From: Panicum virgatum
Taxonomy: Eukaryota; Streptophyta; Magnoliopsida; Poales; Poaceae
Length of the DNA: 64,000 nt
Direction: 5' to 3'
NCBI RefSeq assembly: GCF_016808335.1
Contig: NC_053149.1
Span: forward strand, 18,572,733 to 18,636,732
Shown: piece after piece, positions 53,801 through 64,000 of the stretch
Position numbering within the stretch: the stretch's first letter is position 1
Layout of the letters: each line of letters starts with the position of its first letter
Notes under the pieces: generated by a model
The model's database searches: none
Told to the model about the DNA's origin: nothing
What the model saw: only the letters and a program-made list of their open reading frames with translations
Made by a program: the position numbers and the translations under genes

Positions 53801-56800
53801 ATGGGGGCGGCGGCGATGGCGACGGCGGTCGGCGCGGCCATGGTGCTGTACTTCGTGCTGAGCCGGCGGCTGGCCGGCGAGGACGTCTCCGTCGGCGGAG
53901 GCGGAGGCGGCGGCGGAGGGGCGGGGAAGCGGCGGAGGGGGCGCGCGCCTCGGCGCCCGGCGCAGCCGCCGGCGACGTGGATCGAGGCGGTGGGCACGCT
54001 CGCGGAGACGCTGCGGTTCACCTACTCGGAGACGCTCGGCAAGTGGCCCATCGGGGACCTCGCCTTCGGGATCAAATACCTCATGCGCCGACAGGTGAGG
54101 GATCGGGATAGTCCTCGCTGACCAATCATCTGATTTCGTGCCGCTTTGGTCCAAGGGAAAGGACGCGACTTCATTTCGAATTTGGCTTCAGTTTGCGCTT
54201 TGGATCTGGTATGGTAGTTAGTTCCTTTGCTCGAATTGTATTTTCCTATAGCATACTGCACTGCTCGTTGGAATAGGTTTGGGCTATAAACTTGGAGGGT
54301 TTGGTCGGAAGTATAGAGAATTGGCAAAGGTTGGTGAAATGGTGCTGGTTGGTCGCTGCCGATAAAAATTGCAACTTTGGAGATGCAAGTCTGTGGGTTT
54401 TATGATCGAGTTAGGGACTGATTCTATTGTCATGCTGTAGTGCTGGCTATGTTAAGGTAGAATTGATTTTATATTGCTGGTGAATTACAATTTGCAGATA
54501 CTTTGGCTGCAACTATTTTTTCAGTTTTCCCTCATCCCTATTGTACCCTTTAAGCTTCCAGTGTGATTTTTGTTAGTAAATTTGCTTTTTTCTGATGAAG
54601 TGTCTGAGCTGATTACGACATGTTTAGTCCTGAGAACTGTTAGGATGGCTGTGATTATGCCATATGTTCCTTTTGAAGGGTGCATAGCTGATTTAACTAC
54701 TTCCCCAGTTCATTAAAGTATGATAGAGATTGTGTATTATTCCTTTTAACGCCTTTGATGACAAAACCTTTCTTGAGTATATGCACCTAATAATTCACTG
54801 TACTTGGCATTACTTTTCAGGGCAATTTACATGTCGCCAGTATATATGCTGGAAGCAATTGCATTGAATTGAAAGGGCCTGAAATAATGGAAGAGCTGAT
54901 TGTTTTGCGACGATTGATTGACCTGTGCTTTCTTTTCTCTAAGAAACCATTTCCTGTGTTCCGGGAATTAGCCGGGTTTTCCCAAGAGGATGTTCTCATT
55001 GAGGAACCAAAGGCGGGGGTGAGTAAGTGCTGATTTCTATTCTAGTGCTCACTCAAGGCATGATTTGTTGCTAGTGATAATGTGAATTTAGTTGGTATGT
55101 ATTTCTCTTTTTCAATTTCCAACAATCGTTCTACTTTTACAGATTTTGAAGCCTGCTCATACAATTCTACGTGATGAGTGCACCAAATCCTTTCTTGTTT
55201 TGATTCGAGGGACGCATAGCATGAAAGATACACTGACTGCTGTTACTGGCGCTGTGGTACCATTTCACCTCTCACTTTTAGATGAAGGTGGTGTCAGCAA
55301 ACTGGTGTTAGGCTATGCACACTGTGGGATGGTGGCAGCAGCCCGCTGGATCGCAAGAAGTGTAACACCATGCCTCCGTGAAGCAGTCAGACAGTGCCCA
55401 GATTACCAAATCAAGGTGCATATTCAGTTTTTTTTCATTTTTATGGTTCACACTGTTCATGCCTAGTCATCTTCTTAAAATCTCTGAGTGATGGTATGGT
55501 GTCATTGTTGCATAATTTGACACAATAATCTTCCACGACTGTTTTTTTCACTTGAATTACTGATTTTCTCTTAGATCGTTGGCCATTCATTGGGTGGTGG
55601 CACTGCTGCATTACTAACCTACATCCTCAGAGAACACACGGAGTTTTCTTCAACAACTTGTGTTGCGTTTGCACCAGGTATGTCAACTATTGTTCTGTTC
55701 AACATACATCGAGTCAGGATCTACTAACAGTTCCATTTTTACGGTCAGCTTCTTGCATGACATGGGAATTAGCAGAATCAGGCAAGCATTTTGTGACCAC
55801 GATTGTCAATGGAGCTGATCTGGTTCCCACTGTATCAACTGCATCTATCGATGACCTCCGTTCTGAGGTAGCCCCATTTCTCCTTTACAAATCTGCATGA
55901 GATTTGTTACCATGAATACTGTTCATATCTCTGGAAAGAATATATCCCAGTAACTATGATACTGTGGTTGATTTCTTCAAAAACTTAGTAGCAAGGAATT
56001 TCACTTCTGCCTCAGTCCTCATGTCTTACCTATCATCCAGGTAACAGCATCGTCATGGTTGAATGATTTGAGGGATCAAATACAGCAGACACGTTTCCTA
56101 AATGTCGTGTACCGCTCAGCCACTGCCTTAGGAACTCGCTTGCAATCTTTTTCTGGTGCCAGAGAGAGGGTTGCAGGTGCAGGAGCATTTCTGCGCCCTG
56201 TTTCAAGCAAAACCCAGGTAAATGTGACCAGAAGCTGGCAAACTGTATTGTATAGGTTAATTACAGATTGCATTGCTGTATGGCTCATGATATTTAATTG
56301 TTAGGAAAAGTGTGATTCTGTGGTGATGCTTGCACCTTATTGGCTTCCTCATGTCAGATTAAGCATTATGTGTTATGCAACATTTAATTTGGATATGGTT
56401 GTTTCATAAACTTAATAAAGTCTTGACATCCTTCTAAATCTGACTGGTCAATGCCTCAAAAAAAAAAAAAACTGACTGGTCAAAACGTAAGTGCTGAAGG
56501 ATACATTTCAAATATTCGTTGCATGAAAGATGTGCATTTCATGATACTCCCTCCATCCAATTTTGATAGATATATTTGTATATGGCACAATGACCAAGGA
56601 CAACAAGTGTGCTTATCAATCTAACAAATGCAACACCGATTTTTTGTTGGTCCTCCAATGTTTTAACTAGGAACTTCTCGTTACTAGTGCTATTTATTGC
56701 CACAACCCATGCCAATAGCAAATGTAGCTATCATTTTTGGATATTTATGTTTTTGAAATATATATATCAAAATTGGATGGAGGGAGTATTTAGGCATCTG

Positions 56801-57659
56801 GTTAACTCTTTTGAAAATTTATCCACCAAACCGAATAAATTATTACAGCGTTCTTATCAATATTTCAATGCAGGTTGTCATGAAACAAGCACAGAATGTT
56901 GCACAGGCTGTTGCTAGAAGTCGGTCGGCATTTTCCTCATGGTCATGCATGGGTGCACGTCGACGAGGTGTAGGCGTAGTTACTGCAAGTTCAAATGATG
57001 ATATGACAACAGAAACCCATGTAACATCTACAGTGGAGTCAGAATCCTTCATTGTAGACCAACATGGCACCAAGACTATAGAAGAGCTGCAGTATACCGC
57101 AACCAGTGTTTCCGTTCATGAGGAATCTGATGAAGAAGAGGCTCTTTTGAGTGAGCATGAAACCTCTCAGGAGCATGCCGAAGAAGAAATAACAGAAGGT
57201 GAGTTGTGGTACGAGTACGAGAAGGACTTGGATCAGCAGGTGGAAGTGGAGGCACAGACTAGAGAGGAAGAGGCAGCTGCAGCCAAGGAAATAATGGAGG
57301 AGGAAAGTGCTGTCCTAAAGAATGTTGAGGATAGGCAGTCATTCTCATCAGATAGTTTGGAGAGGCAGCAATTCTACCCACCTGGTCGAATCATGCACAT
57401 GGTTGCAATGCCTCCAACAGATGCCGATCCAGATGATCCAGTTGCTGCTGATGAGTGCTCTGTTGGAATATATGAGACCCCTAGAGATCTTTACAGCAAG
57501 ATCCGACTATCGAATACCATGATAAATGATCATTACATGCCGATGTACAAGAAAACGATGGAAATACTCATTGAGAAGTTTGCAAAGGATGAGGACAACT
57601 CTTGTACAAGTTCGACTGTGCAGCAATATGGAGGCACAAATGACCTATATGCATCGTAA
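53801..57659 (+). CDS. Class 3 lipase (sn1-diacylglycerol-lipase/CaMBP-like)
   Basis: Seven exons: 53801-54094, 54821-55018, 55143-55415, 55575-55677, 55749-55867, 56041-56217 and 56874-57659. All introns are GT-AG and in phase, giving 649 residues. An N-terminal hydrophobic segment (ATAVGAAMVLYFVLS, about 7-21) suggests membrane anchoring. A Gly-rich and Arg-rich linker follows, then a lipase-3 N-terminal region (residues about 58-160). The alpha/beta-hydrolase core has the nucleophile elbow GHSLGGG (Ser260), an acid residue in NGADLVP (Asp313) and a later PPGRIMHM whose His563 is the likely third triad member. The C-terminal part (exon 7) carries a long Glu-rich stretch (about 450-520). The layout matches plant proteins annotated as calmodulin-binding heat-shock protein or sn1-specific DAG lipase. 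The substrate is inferred, not shown. The intron before the last exon contains a Stowaway MITE. The start at 53801 is the first Met of the frame before the membrane segment. Confidence 0.92.
56546..56786. mobile_element. Stowaway-type MITE in lipase intron 6
   Basis: The ends are CTCCCTCCATCCAATTTTGA and the inverse TCAAAATTGGATGGAGGGAG, nearly perfect. TA duplications lie at 56544-56545 and 56787-56788. It is intronic, so it does not alter the protein. Confidence 0.9.
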
Positions 57660-57750
57660 CTGTACAATACTCCCGGCTAGCTGTCATTAACCATTATCTG
57701 ACATTGTGATATACATGAGGTGCTGTCCTCCTGACCTGTGAGCAAGGATT
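57660..57750. other. 3' UTR of the lipase gene
   Basis: Probable 3' UTR; a MITE begins right after it. Confidence 0.4.
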
Positions 57751-57753
57751 TTA

Positions 57754-58152
57754 GGCTTGCTCCAAGGGGGCACCGTAAACCGCCCCCCACCCTACCTACC
57801 TAGGGGGGCTTTGGGGGGAGCGAGCGCTCCAACGGCTCCCCCTGTATACGGGGTGAGTTGAAACTCCCCCTATATCTCTAATCATATTGTTTCTTCGCGA
57901 TATTAATCCTGTTTGAGCCCCGTAACATGATAATAATGCGTATTATGATAATATAAATACTGTATATTTTTTTAAAATTCAAAAACGTTAAATAAATAGT
58001 TAGTTAATGAGTGATAGTATATAGGGGGAATAGATATAGGGGGAATGGTTGGAGAGGAGTTATAGGGGAGGAATCTTTTGGAGGGAGGTGGTAAAATATA
58101 ATAGAAAGTACATATAGAGGGAGTTGGATGGGGGGAATGGTTGGAGAAAACC
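57754..58152. mobile_element. Tourist/Harbinger-type MITE, G/C-run rich
   Basis: The ends are GGCTTGCTCCAAGGGGGCA and, inverted from the right, GGTTTTCTCCAACCATTCC. TTA duplications lie at 57751-57753 and 58153-58155. The interior has many AGGGGGA/TCCCCCT blocks. It sits about 90 bases past the lipase stop codon, so it may lie in its 3' UTR. Confidence 0.65.
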
Positions 58153-58155
58153 TTA

Positions 58156-59401
58156 GATTGGTTTACAGTTTATGCCAATTGGATTCTGAAACCGAAATTG
58201 TTTGCATCGAATTTAAAAATCAGGTGCTTAGTCAAAAAGAATTAATTACATTTTTTGGGTGTTTATGTTGGTGACCGTTTGTAAAATTTTAAGCTCTTTT
58301 GGGGTTCTAAATGTATTGTGTATCATTTTTTTTTAGATTTACTGTGTATCATTTAGTCACCATGTGCAGCTGTGGTGTAGGCCCCGTTTCCCAGAGGGTT
58401 AGCAGGGCCTTCCAAAAATTGGCGCGCGAGCCCACCCAAAGTAGGGGCGGGACATCGCGCGCACCTTGGCGGTGTGTTCAGTTGGGTGTCGGCACGGCAC
58501 GTCAGTCTCTATACGATCATCAACGGGCCGCCTTTCACCCCCCGCAGGGATGGGTGAGCTTTTCCGCCAGCCTCCCGACCCGCTCTTATAGAGAACCGCC
58601 AACCAGCACGCCGCTTCGGCTCACGGTGTGGTACTAATAATAGAAGAAGATCCCTAAAGCGGGCGAGCGGCTGGGAGCGCTCTCCTTCCGTGGGCCGTGA
58701 AATCGGAATAAGACGGGCCCAAGGACCTAAGCTTGGCCCACTAGCATACTATTCCAACCTTTCCTTTTTTTCTTTTATTGTCACACTTATATATTATAGC
58801 AAAGCGCCCGTGCGATGCTACGGGTAAATATCATATGTATTATTGTCACTTTAATCATCAAAACTCAATTTCTTTAGAGCATAGTCTTTTCGAAAGTATT
58901 TTTGAGATCCTACCAAATACCGCGCACAAATTAGCTCGTGTCCCTACCAAATAGAAATTGATTGGATAGAGTGTCATCAATCCATATAGCGTATATCACA
59001 GTTTGAGAGCCTCAGGCTATCTGCACTGGGATCTGGGAGAGGACGCTATGTTTCGCATCGGCGATCTAGGAGAGGTACGCTACGCAAGCGGACCGCCCCT
59101 GACCCTCTATTTCCAGTGGAGCTGGGAGCGGTGCGCTATCTCTGTGATGGTCGTGGGGGGAGTAAAAATCTGGGAGAGTAAAATATAAAGGGGAGGCTGA
59201 TGTGTGGGCCCAAATTAAAATGACTCATGTACTTGCTTGTATCTCATGGTAGTCCTAGCTAGAAGTGTTATGGACTTTTAAGAATTGACTTGGTCGCGTC
59301 CTCACTTGAGCTCATTTGAGATTGAGAGCCATGGACTCTGGTAGCAAGGCTGCCACCGCGAACAAGATGGATCAGTGGCCTCGGCTATGAGCCTCCGCAA
59401 T
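58156..59401. other. Intergenic
   Basis: 58311-58637 is open on one strand but unsupported. A GCAAAGCGCCCGTGCGATGC phrase (58800) is a common grass repeat end. 59000-59170 has GGGAGCG-type repeats like another MITE. No gene. Confidence 0.4.
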
Positions 59402-59416
59402 TCCGCATTGATGGAT

Positions 59417-60360
59417 GGGTCTCTTCGTCCTCGTCCTTATCCTCTACAGTAGAGAGCAGGGGGGAAAAGGCGACTGCGAGGGAGACTCGCTTCCGCCGGC
59501 GATTGCACTGGTGCCCTTCCTCTCTGCCGGCCGGGATGGCGTCGGAGAGGAAGGGCGCCGGGGGAATCGACGGGTGGACTGTATAGGGTAGTTAGGTTTC
59601 TAGCTTCTCCTAGAGTTTGCTTGCTGGCACGGCTGTCGGTGAAGCTTGGGTTGCCGGAGGTGGCGGCAGGGACGCTACTTCGTTGGCGAATAAAGGGTCT
59701 TTCCGGCATCGATGTTTGCATCTTCTCCGGTCTGATCTGCATCTTCCTCTTTGTTGGAGACAGCGACGACTTCGGGACCTATTTCGGTGTCGTCGGCGGG
59801 ATCGGGCGAATCGAGGTTTTGCTCCTCCTGCTGGTTGCTGGAGCTCGAATCTGGAGGAGCTGGCGGTGGGCGTCCTCGGCGACGGCGACGGCGATGGCGG
59901 ATCTTCCAGGTCAGTTCTGTAGTCCTCGGTGGGGGGCTTCTTGGGTGCGGGGCTGGCGGTGCTAGCTCCGGGACCCTCTGCTTCCGGTCGGCGGCTTCTT
60001 GGCCGGCGGTGGCGGATTGCTTCCACTCGTCGGCTTCTTGGCCGGCAGTGGCGGATTGGATGCCGGTCTTCACTTGTTGCGGAGATGGCAGATGTGCTTG
60101 GGCATTTACTCGGCTTCATCGCCTAGCAGTAAGTCCTCCTCTGCGGTCTCCACTTTGTGGACTTCGTCGCTGGTGCAGATGGCGGGTATTGCCTTGGCTC
60201 CGACGGACTGCGGTGGCCGGGATCGAGGAAGAAGCCGACCCTGGAACTTGGAGTGGCGTTTGTAATTTTCAATTTTCTAAGGGTCTTCTCTGTAAAAGGG
60301 CGGAGATGTACTATTCTCTTACGGTTTAATACAACTCCCTCCTTTCCGCAAAAAAAAAAA
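59417..60360 (+). mobile_element. Non-autonomous non-LTR retroposon with 15-bp TSD
   Basis: It is flanked by an exact direct repeat TCCGCATTGATGGAT (59402-59416 and 60361-60375) and ends in an 11-base poly(A) tail preceded by GGTTTAATACAACTCCCTCC, a LINE-like 3' end. It is therefore a target-primed reverse-transcription insertion of about 944 bp on the plus strand. No reverse transcriptase or endonuclease is encoded. A 39-bp unit (CTTCCGGTCGGCGGCTTCTT ... GGCGGATTG) is repeated in tandem at 59981-60019 and 60020-60058, with a partial third copy after. It could be a 5'-truncated LINE, a non-autonomous derivative, or a retroposed transcript. Confidence 0.8.
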
Positions 60361-60375
60361 TCCGCATTGATGGAT

Positions 60376-61572
60376 ATGACTAACCTCAAGCATTTGTGAC
60401 CATCGGCTCAAGAATTAGATTAGAAGACAACAGACAGGCGCACTTTGTCTTTATTATGGCCACAATGTCTAGGCGGCACATCCTCCTCTCAAGCTATCTG
60501 CATGCCTGCGCACGTACTGAATACGAAGTACACCTACTTTCTGCTCGACTCTCATGATTCTTGGAGCTCGAGATCGATGGAATCTTTTTGTTGACGTTGC
60601 TGTTTGCATTGTGCTGCACAGGAGGCCGCGGTAGTGTTTTATACGGACGATTGGTAACCGAAGCGGAGTCCATGTCGGGACACCGGAACAGACCATTGCC
60701 GCGCGCCGTGCCCGATGGAATTATGGAACTCTTGGTAACTAAGGATGCACGAAAATCAAGTTGTGGATAGAGGGTTTGTCCAACTCGCATACGGGATGAA
60801 CTATGACCCACTTGTTAATGACACAAGACGGACCAAACTAAAAATTTAAATGGAAACCTTACTCGTTTTATAAATAGGTATAGATTTTTCTTAGGTGCAG
60901 ATGAACTATTCACCGGCTTACCGACAAAGTTAAAAAAATGTTTCCGTCCCAGGTCAATGAATATAGAAGCTTTCTTTGCTTAATAACCTTCTAAAATGAA
61001 TTTGCGAATCATCTGTAAATCAGCAATTTAAAATAAAGTCTCCATGCGCACAAACCAATATTACGAATCAATACAACTGCAGTCTACATCTAATGGCAAT
61101 GCCCCGTCCTCCCCAACAAAAGGTAACAATATTGCGCCACAGAATCATGTTTTTTTTTCTTTCTTAATAAGGTGCAGAATCATGTATCAATTGCATGTAG
61201 GGACATAGGGTGATTGGATGAAACAAGGTACCATGATCTCGAAGAAACAGAGTATATACATCCACAGCGAAGTGCAAAAAAAATATGTCAATGGTGCATG
61301 TACAAAAGCAGCAGCTTTGATTTCAACATTTTATTTTGCATCGTGAACAAAACAATCTATTAGTCTAACATCTCTTGCCCGAATTAGCTGTCATATACGA
61401 ACTATACAAAGCTTGGACCTCACATCCTCTACTTGAAATTGGCAAGGATATGGTTCTTCCTTTGCTATTCTTTTCCCTATTCGTCCGGGCATAGAGGTCT
61501 ATACAACCATAGTAACCCTATAACATGTACAACTACCCTACGGGTGGACTTCCACAAAAAAGAGGGGGAAAA
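60376..61572. other. Intergenic; 3' flank of PLD zeta
   Basis: Small frames at 60469-60811 are unsupported. 61300-61572 is the probable 3' UTR of the minus-strand phospholipase gene. Confidence 0.4.
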
Positions 61573-63781
61573 CTAATGGAAAACTTGTGGGGATGTATAA
61601 TACTCGCTTTCGCTGAAGAACGGTCTCAAATCCTCTTGGCACATGAACTCCGAAGGGAACGAAACAATGTGACCCCGAATGGCCTGCAACTGCTCCATAG
61701 GGTCGGCATCTGCTAGGTCTCTATCTTGTTTAGTTTCTGGTTTCTCTAGGGCAACACCCAAGTCGATGGTTGTATGTCCGATCTTCTCCTTCCGATGAGC
61801 AAAGTTTTGCCGAAATTGGTTCCTGCAGGATGTTGATCGACCAGTGAGCACAACCTTTCTCCTGAAATGGAAGAAAAACTAGGACACAGGTTCCAGATGC
61901 CTAACCTAGAATGGATGTGATCGTTGGGAACACATGAGAATACTTGTTGGTAGATCATGGTGTTCACCTGCCAAGTGTCAGTTTGTTCAGTTTGAGGGAA
62001 TACAAAAAAAGTAAAAGTGCTCAGGATGTAGCAATTCTACGAACATAAAAGACAATAGAAAATTATCAGCTGATGAAACCACGACCTTCATTGGACAGGT
62101 GCAGTAACAGAATAGTCATACTCAAATGGTTATAATTAGTTAAAACAAGTTACGCCAGCTCGTCGAGTTTAAAAGTACTGCCTCAAGATACCATATATCC
62201 ACTACACTCACCTTGGCAGTGGCCATCCAGATGTTCTTGTACGCTGAATCATCCACAGGATCCATAATGCAACTAACCTGAAAGAGAGAATGCACATTTG
62301 TTGTAATCAAACACAAAGAGCCCCCCATACTGTATATGCATCATGCAACACTTCCATGTCTGTCAAAACTCAAAAGCATAATCCAAACCTCTCCTGGTAG
62401 AAGACCAAGATGTTCAGCCCATAGAGACAGTCGTAGGCTGAGGGAGAACTTCCCAGCTTCCCAAGGTCTTCCATCCATTATAGAACTGACAACCTCTTTA
62501 TCTTCAATAATCATACCAATCTAAAACAATAGTAAAGATGCATCATAGTGTCAATAGCAGCCTAGCAGGAGCTGGAGAAGATTACAGAGCAACCCACCTA
62601 ATTGTGTCATTTGATGTTCACTAATTGCAGTTGATCATGGAAGAAAACACTCTTCAACAGCAAAATTTTCATTTTTAAAGTTCAACAGTTTTTGTCTATA
62701 TGAAACTATAAAAGTCAAGCATATATATTGTACTAAAACCTTTAGGTGCATTCCTCTATTGGCCAGCTAATTACAGGAATAGTGCCCCCCAAAAAGATAA
62801 TTACAAGAGTAGAATGCAATTATACATAAGCTGTAATTTCAGAAATTCATGCCTCAGAATCTCTTGATCCAAGCAAGCTTCTATCATTTATGTTAGCTGA
62901 GCCAATTAATGCAATGCGATCATCTATAATCATCAATTTACTGTGCACATATATCTGCAAAATTCAAATTGTTAGCAAAGGAAAGTACAGAAATCAACCA
63001 TTGCCTCAAGCCATGAGCCCATGACCTACTATCACAGATCACTTCGCACAAGAAAATACTTTACCTGATTGGTGACCAAAGGACCCCCATCACCAAGCCT
63101 GCCATGAGCTCTAAGTCCATAAAATGAGATATAATCATGTGCCTTTGAGCCAACCACATCATATAAATTCTTAAGTATTGAATTAGGCCCTCGACAAATA
63201 GTTCTATATTGCCAATGCATAATTGCCCTCACAGATGCAGCTCCACCATCATCAATACCACCCTGAAACAAAATATGTAACTACCCAGCCACCATGAAGC
63301 ATCAAAACATGTGTAATTGGTACTTTACATTACCTGAAAACCAGGTAAAAGTGGTATTACAATAATAACCCGGAAGTGCTTTTTCTCCTTTTCTGCTCTA
63401 AGTATACGCCTGTATAATGCTTCTAATACACGATTCTTAATTGTATCATCTCCTGAAAGACCTGATATGAAAAACTGATTCTGCAAAGGCCAGCAGAAAG
63501 ACATACATTTAGATGGAATGCCAGTCTATGCTGTAATTACGTGCATGTTCAAACTTCAAGTCTCAAATGATTCTCAAAAATGCGAATGCGATTAATTCCA
63601 AATATCAAGTGTTATTTTGAAACTTTGATCTTATGACTTAGAATCGCAAAACTGAGAAAAAAAAGCATACCTCAATGTAAACAAAATGTTCTGCCTTTTC
63701 AATGAGAGAAAAATAGGCATTGTGAATGCTTCCTTCAATTTGAGTTGTTCCTGCTGACCACGGGCCAACACTTCTAACAAC
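61573..63781 (-). CDS. Phospholipase D zeta type (PX-PH-PLD), C-terminal part
   Basis: This hydrolyses phosphatidylcholine to phosphatidic acid and choline; zeta-type PLDs carry PX and PH domains rather than C2. Eight exons lie in the window, in order of translation: 63671-63781, 63334-63480, 63065-63262, 62853-62954, 62389-62520, 62212-62277, 61906-61967 and 61573-61822, giving 355 C-terminal residues. The first reads [20 protein letters not shown]. The second HKD catalytic motif is [20 protein letters not shown]. Downstream are [20 protein letters not shown] and the zeta-type tail ([35 protein letters not shown]), ending SPQVFH. This ending identifies the zeta subfamily. The intron after ...GSRDSE starts with GC (62852-62851) instead of GT; the others are GT-AG. 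The PX, PH and first HKD regions lie beyond the right edge. Confidence 0.92.
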
Positions 63782-64000
63782 CTAAGTAAAAGAAATTATT
63801 AATTGGTTAGATATATGTTGGTACAGTCAAATATAACTTTCATTATTATTTGGTATAAAAACAAGCTAATAGGACAAACATATCATCTCTGATTCACTTT
63901 AATCCAATTTGAGACTAGGACAATAGATCCAACCTGATTCTAACAAATGCCGCATGTAATAATCTGAGACAAGGATTACCATGTGTCAAACAGGAACTGT
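63782..64000. other. Intron of the PLD zeta gene
   Basis: AT-rich sequence between the exon at 63671-63781 and the next upstream exon, which lies outside the window. No exon recognised here. Confidence 0.5.

Noticed and set aside
1..64000. CRISPR arrays, bacterial defence systems, operons or organelle-derived blocks
   Set aside because: No regularly spaced identical repeats, no prokaryotic gene layout, and nothing that I recognise as plastid or mitochondrial sequence.

Overview
The window looks like a piece of a grass (Poaceae) nuclear chromosome. The evidence is a mix of plant genes with GT-AG introns, GC-rich 5' ends on several genes, Stowaway (TA-flanked, CTCCCTCC termini) and Tourist/Harbinger-type (3-bp TSD) elements, CACTA ends, and LTR and non-LTR retrotransposons. 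A panicoid grass is possible, but I cannot fix the species from sequence alone. There are eight protein-coding genes, two of them cut by the window edges. No bacterial-type operon, CRISPR array or rRNA/tRNA gene is seen.

Layout: (1) 1-549, minus strand, 5' part of a SAM-dependent methyltransferase. (2) 1.1-14.5 kb, transposon-dominated: a Harbinger-type element (2168-14546) was split by a gag-only Gypsy-like LTR retrotransposon (2241-13770). That retrotransposon received two ~3.2-3.5 kb minus-strand solo LTRs of another family, one of which received a further Harbinger-type element. Target-site duplications were found at all but one level without ambiguity. (3) 17.0-18.5 kb, a four-exon GARP/Myb-like transcription factor gene. 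(4) 19-25 kb, repeats, a probable LINE remnant, and a Harbinger-type element carrying a fragment of a calmodulin-binding-protein gene. (5) 25.6-26.1 kb, a single-exon conserved plant gene of unknown function on the minus strand. (6) 27-35 kb, MITEs, a second copy of the GC-rich Harbinger-type element, and a one-sided CACTA terminus. (7) 35.7-36.3 kb, a small secreted Pro/Gly-rich protein. (8) 43.2-44.3 kb, a heavy-metal-associated isoprenylated protein (HIPP). (9) 48.6-50.3 kb, minus strand, bifunctional HPPK-DHPS of folate synthesis. (10) 53.8-57.7 kb, a seven-exon class 3 lipase. (11) 59.4-60.4 kb, a fresh-looking non-LTR retroposon with a 15-bp TSD. (12) 61.6-64.0 kb, minus strand, 3' half of a phospholipase D zeta gene containing a GC-AG intron.

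The genes do not form a pathway. They are ordinary, independently transcribed plant genes separated by repeats. The class 3 lipase and PLD zeta both act on glycerolipids, but nothing in the sequence ties them together. The most informative non-genic content is the nested transposon stack, the gag-only retrotransposon, and the gene fragment captured inside a Harbinger-type element. I found no convincing undescribed biological system.
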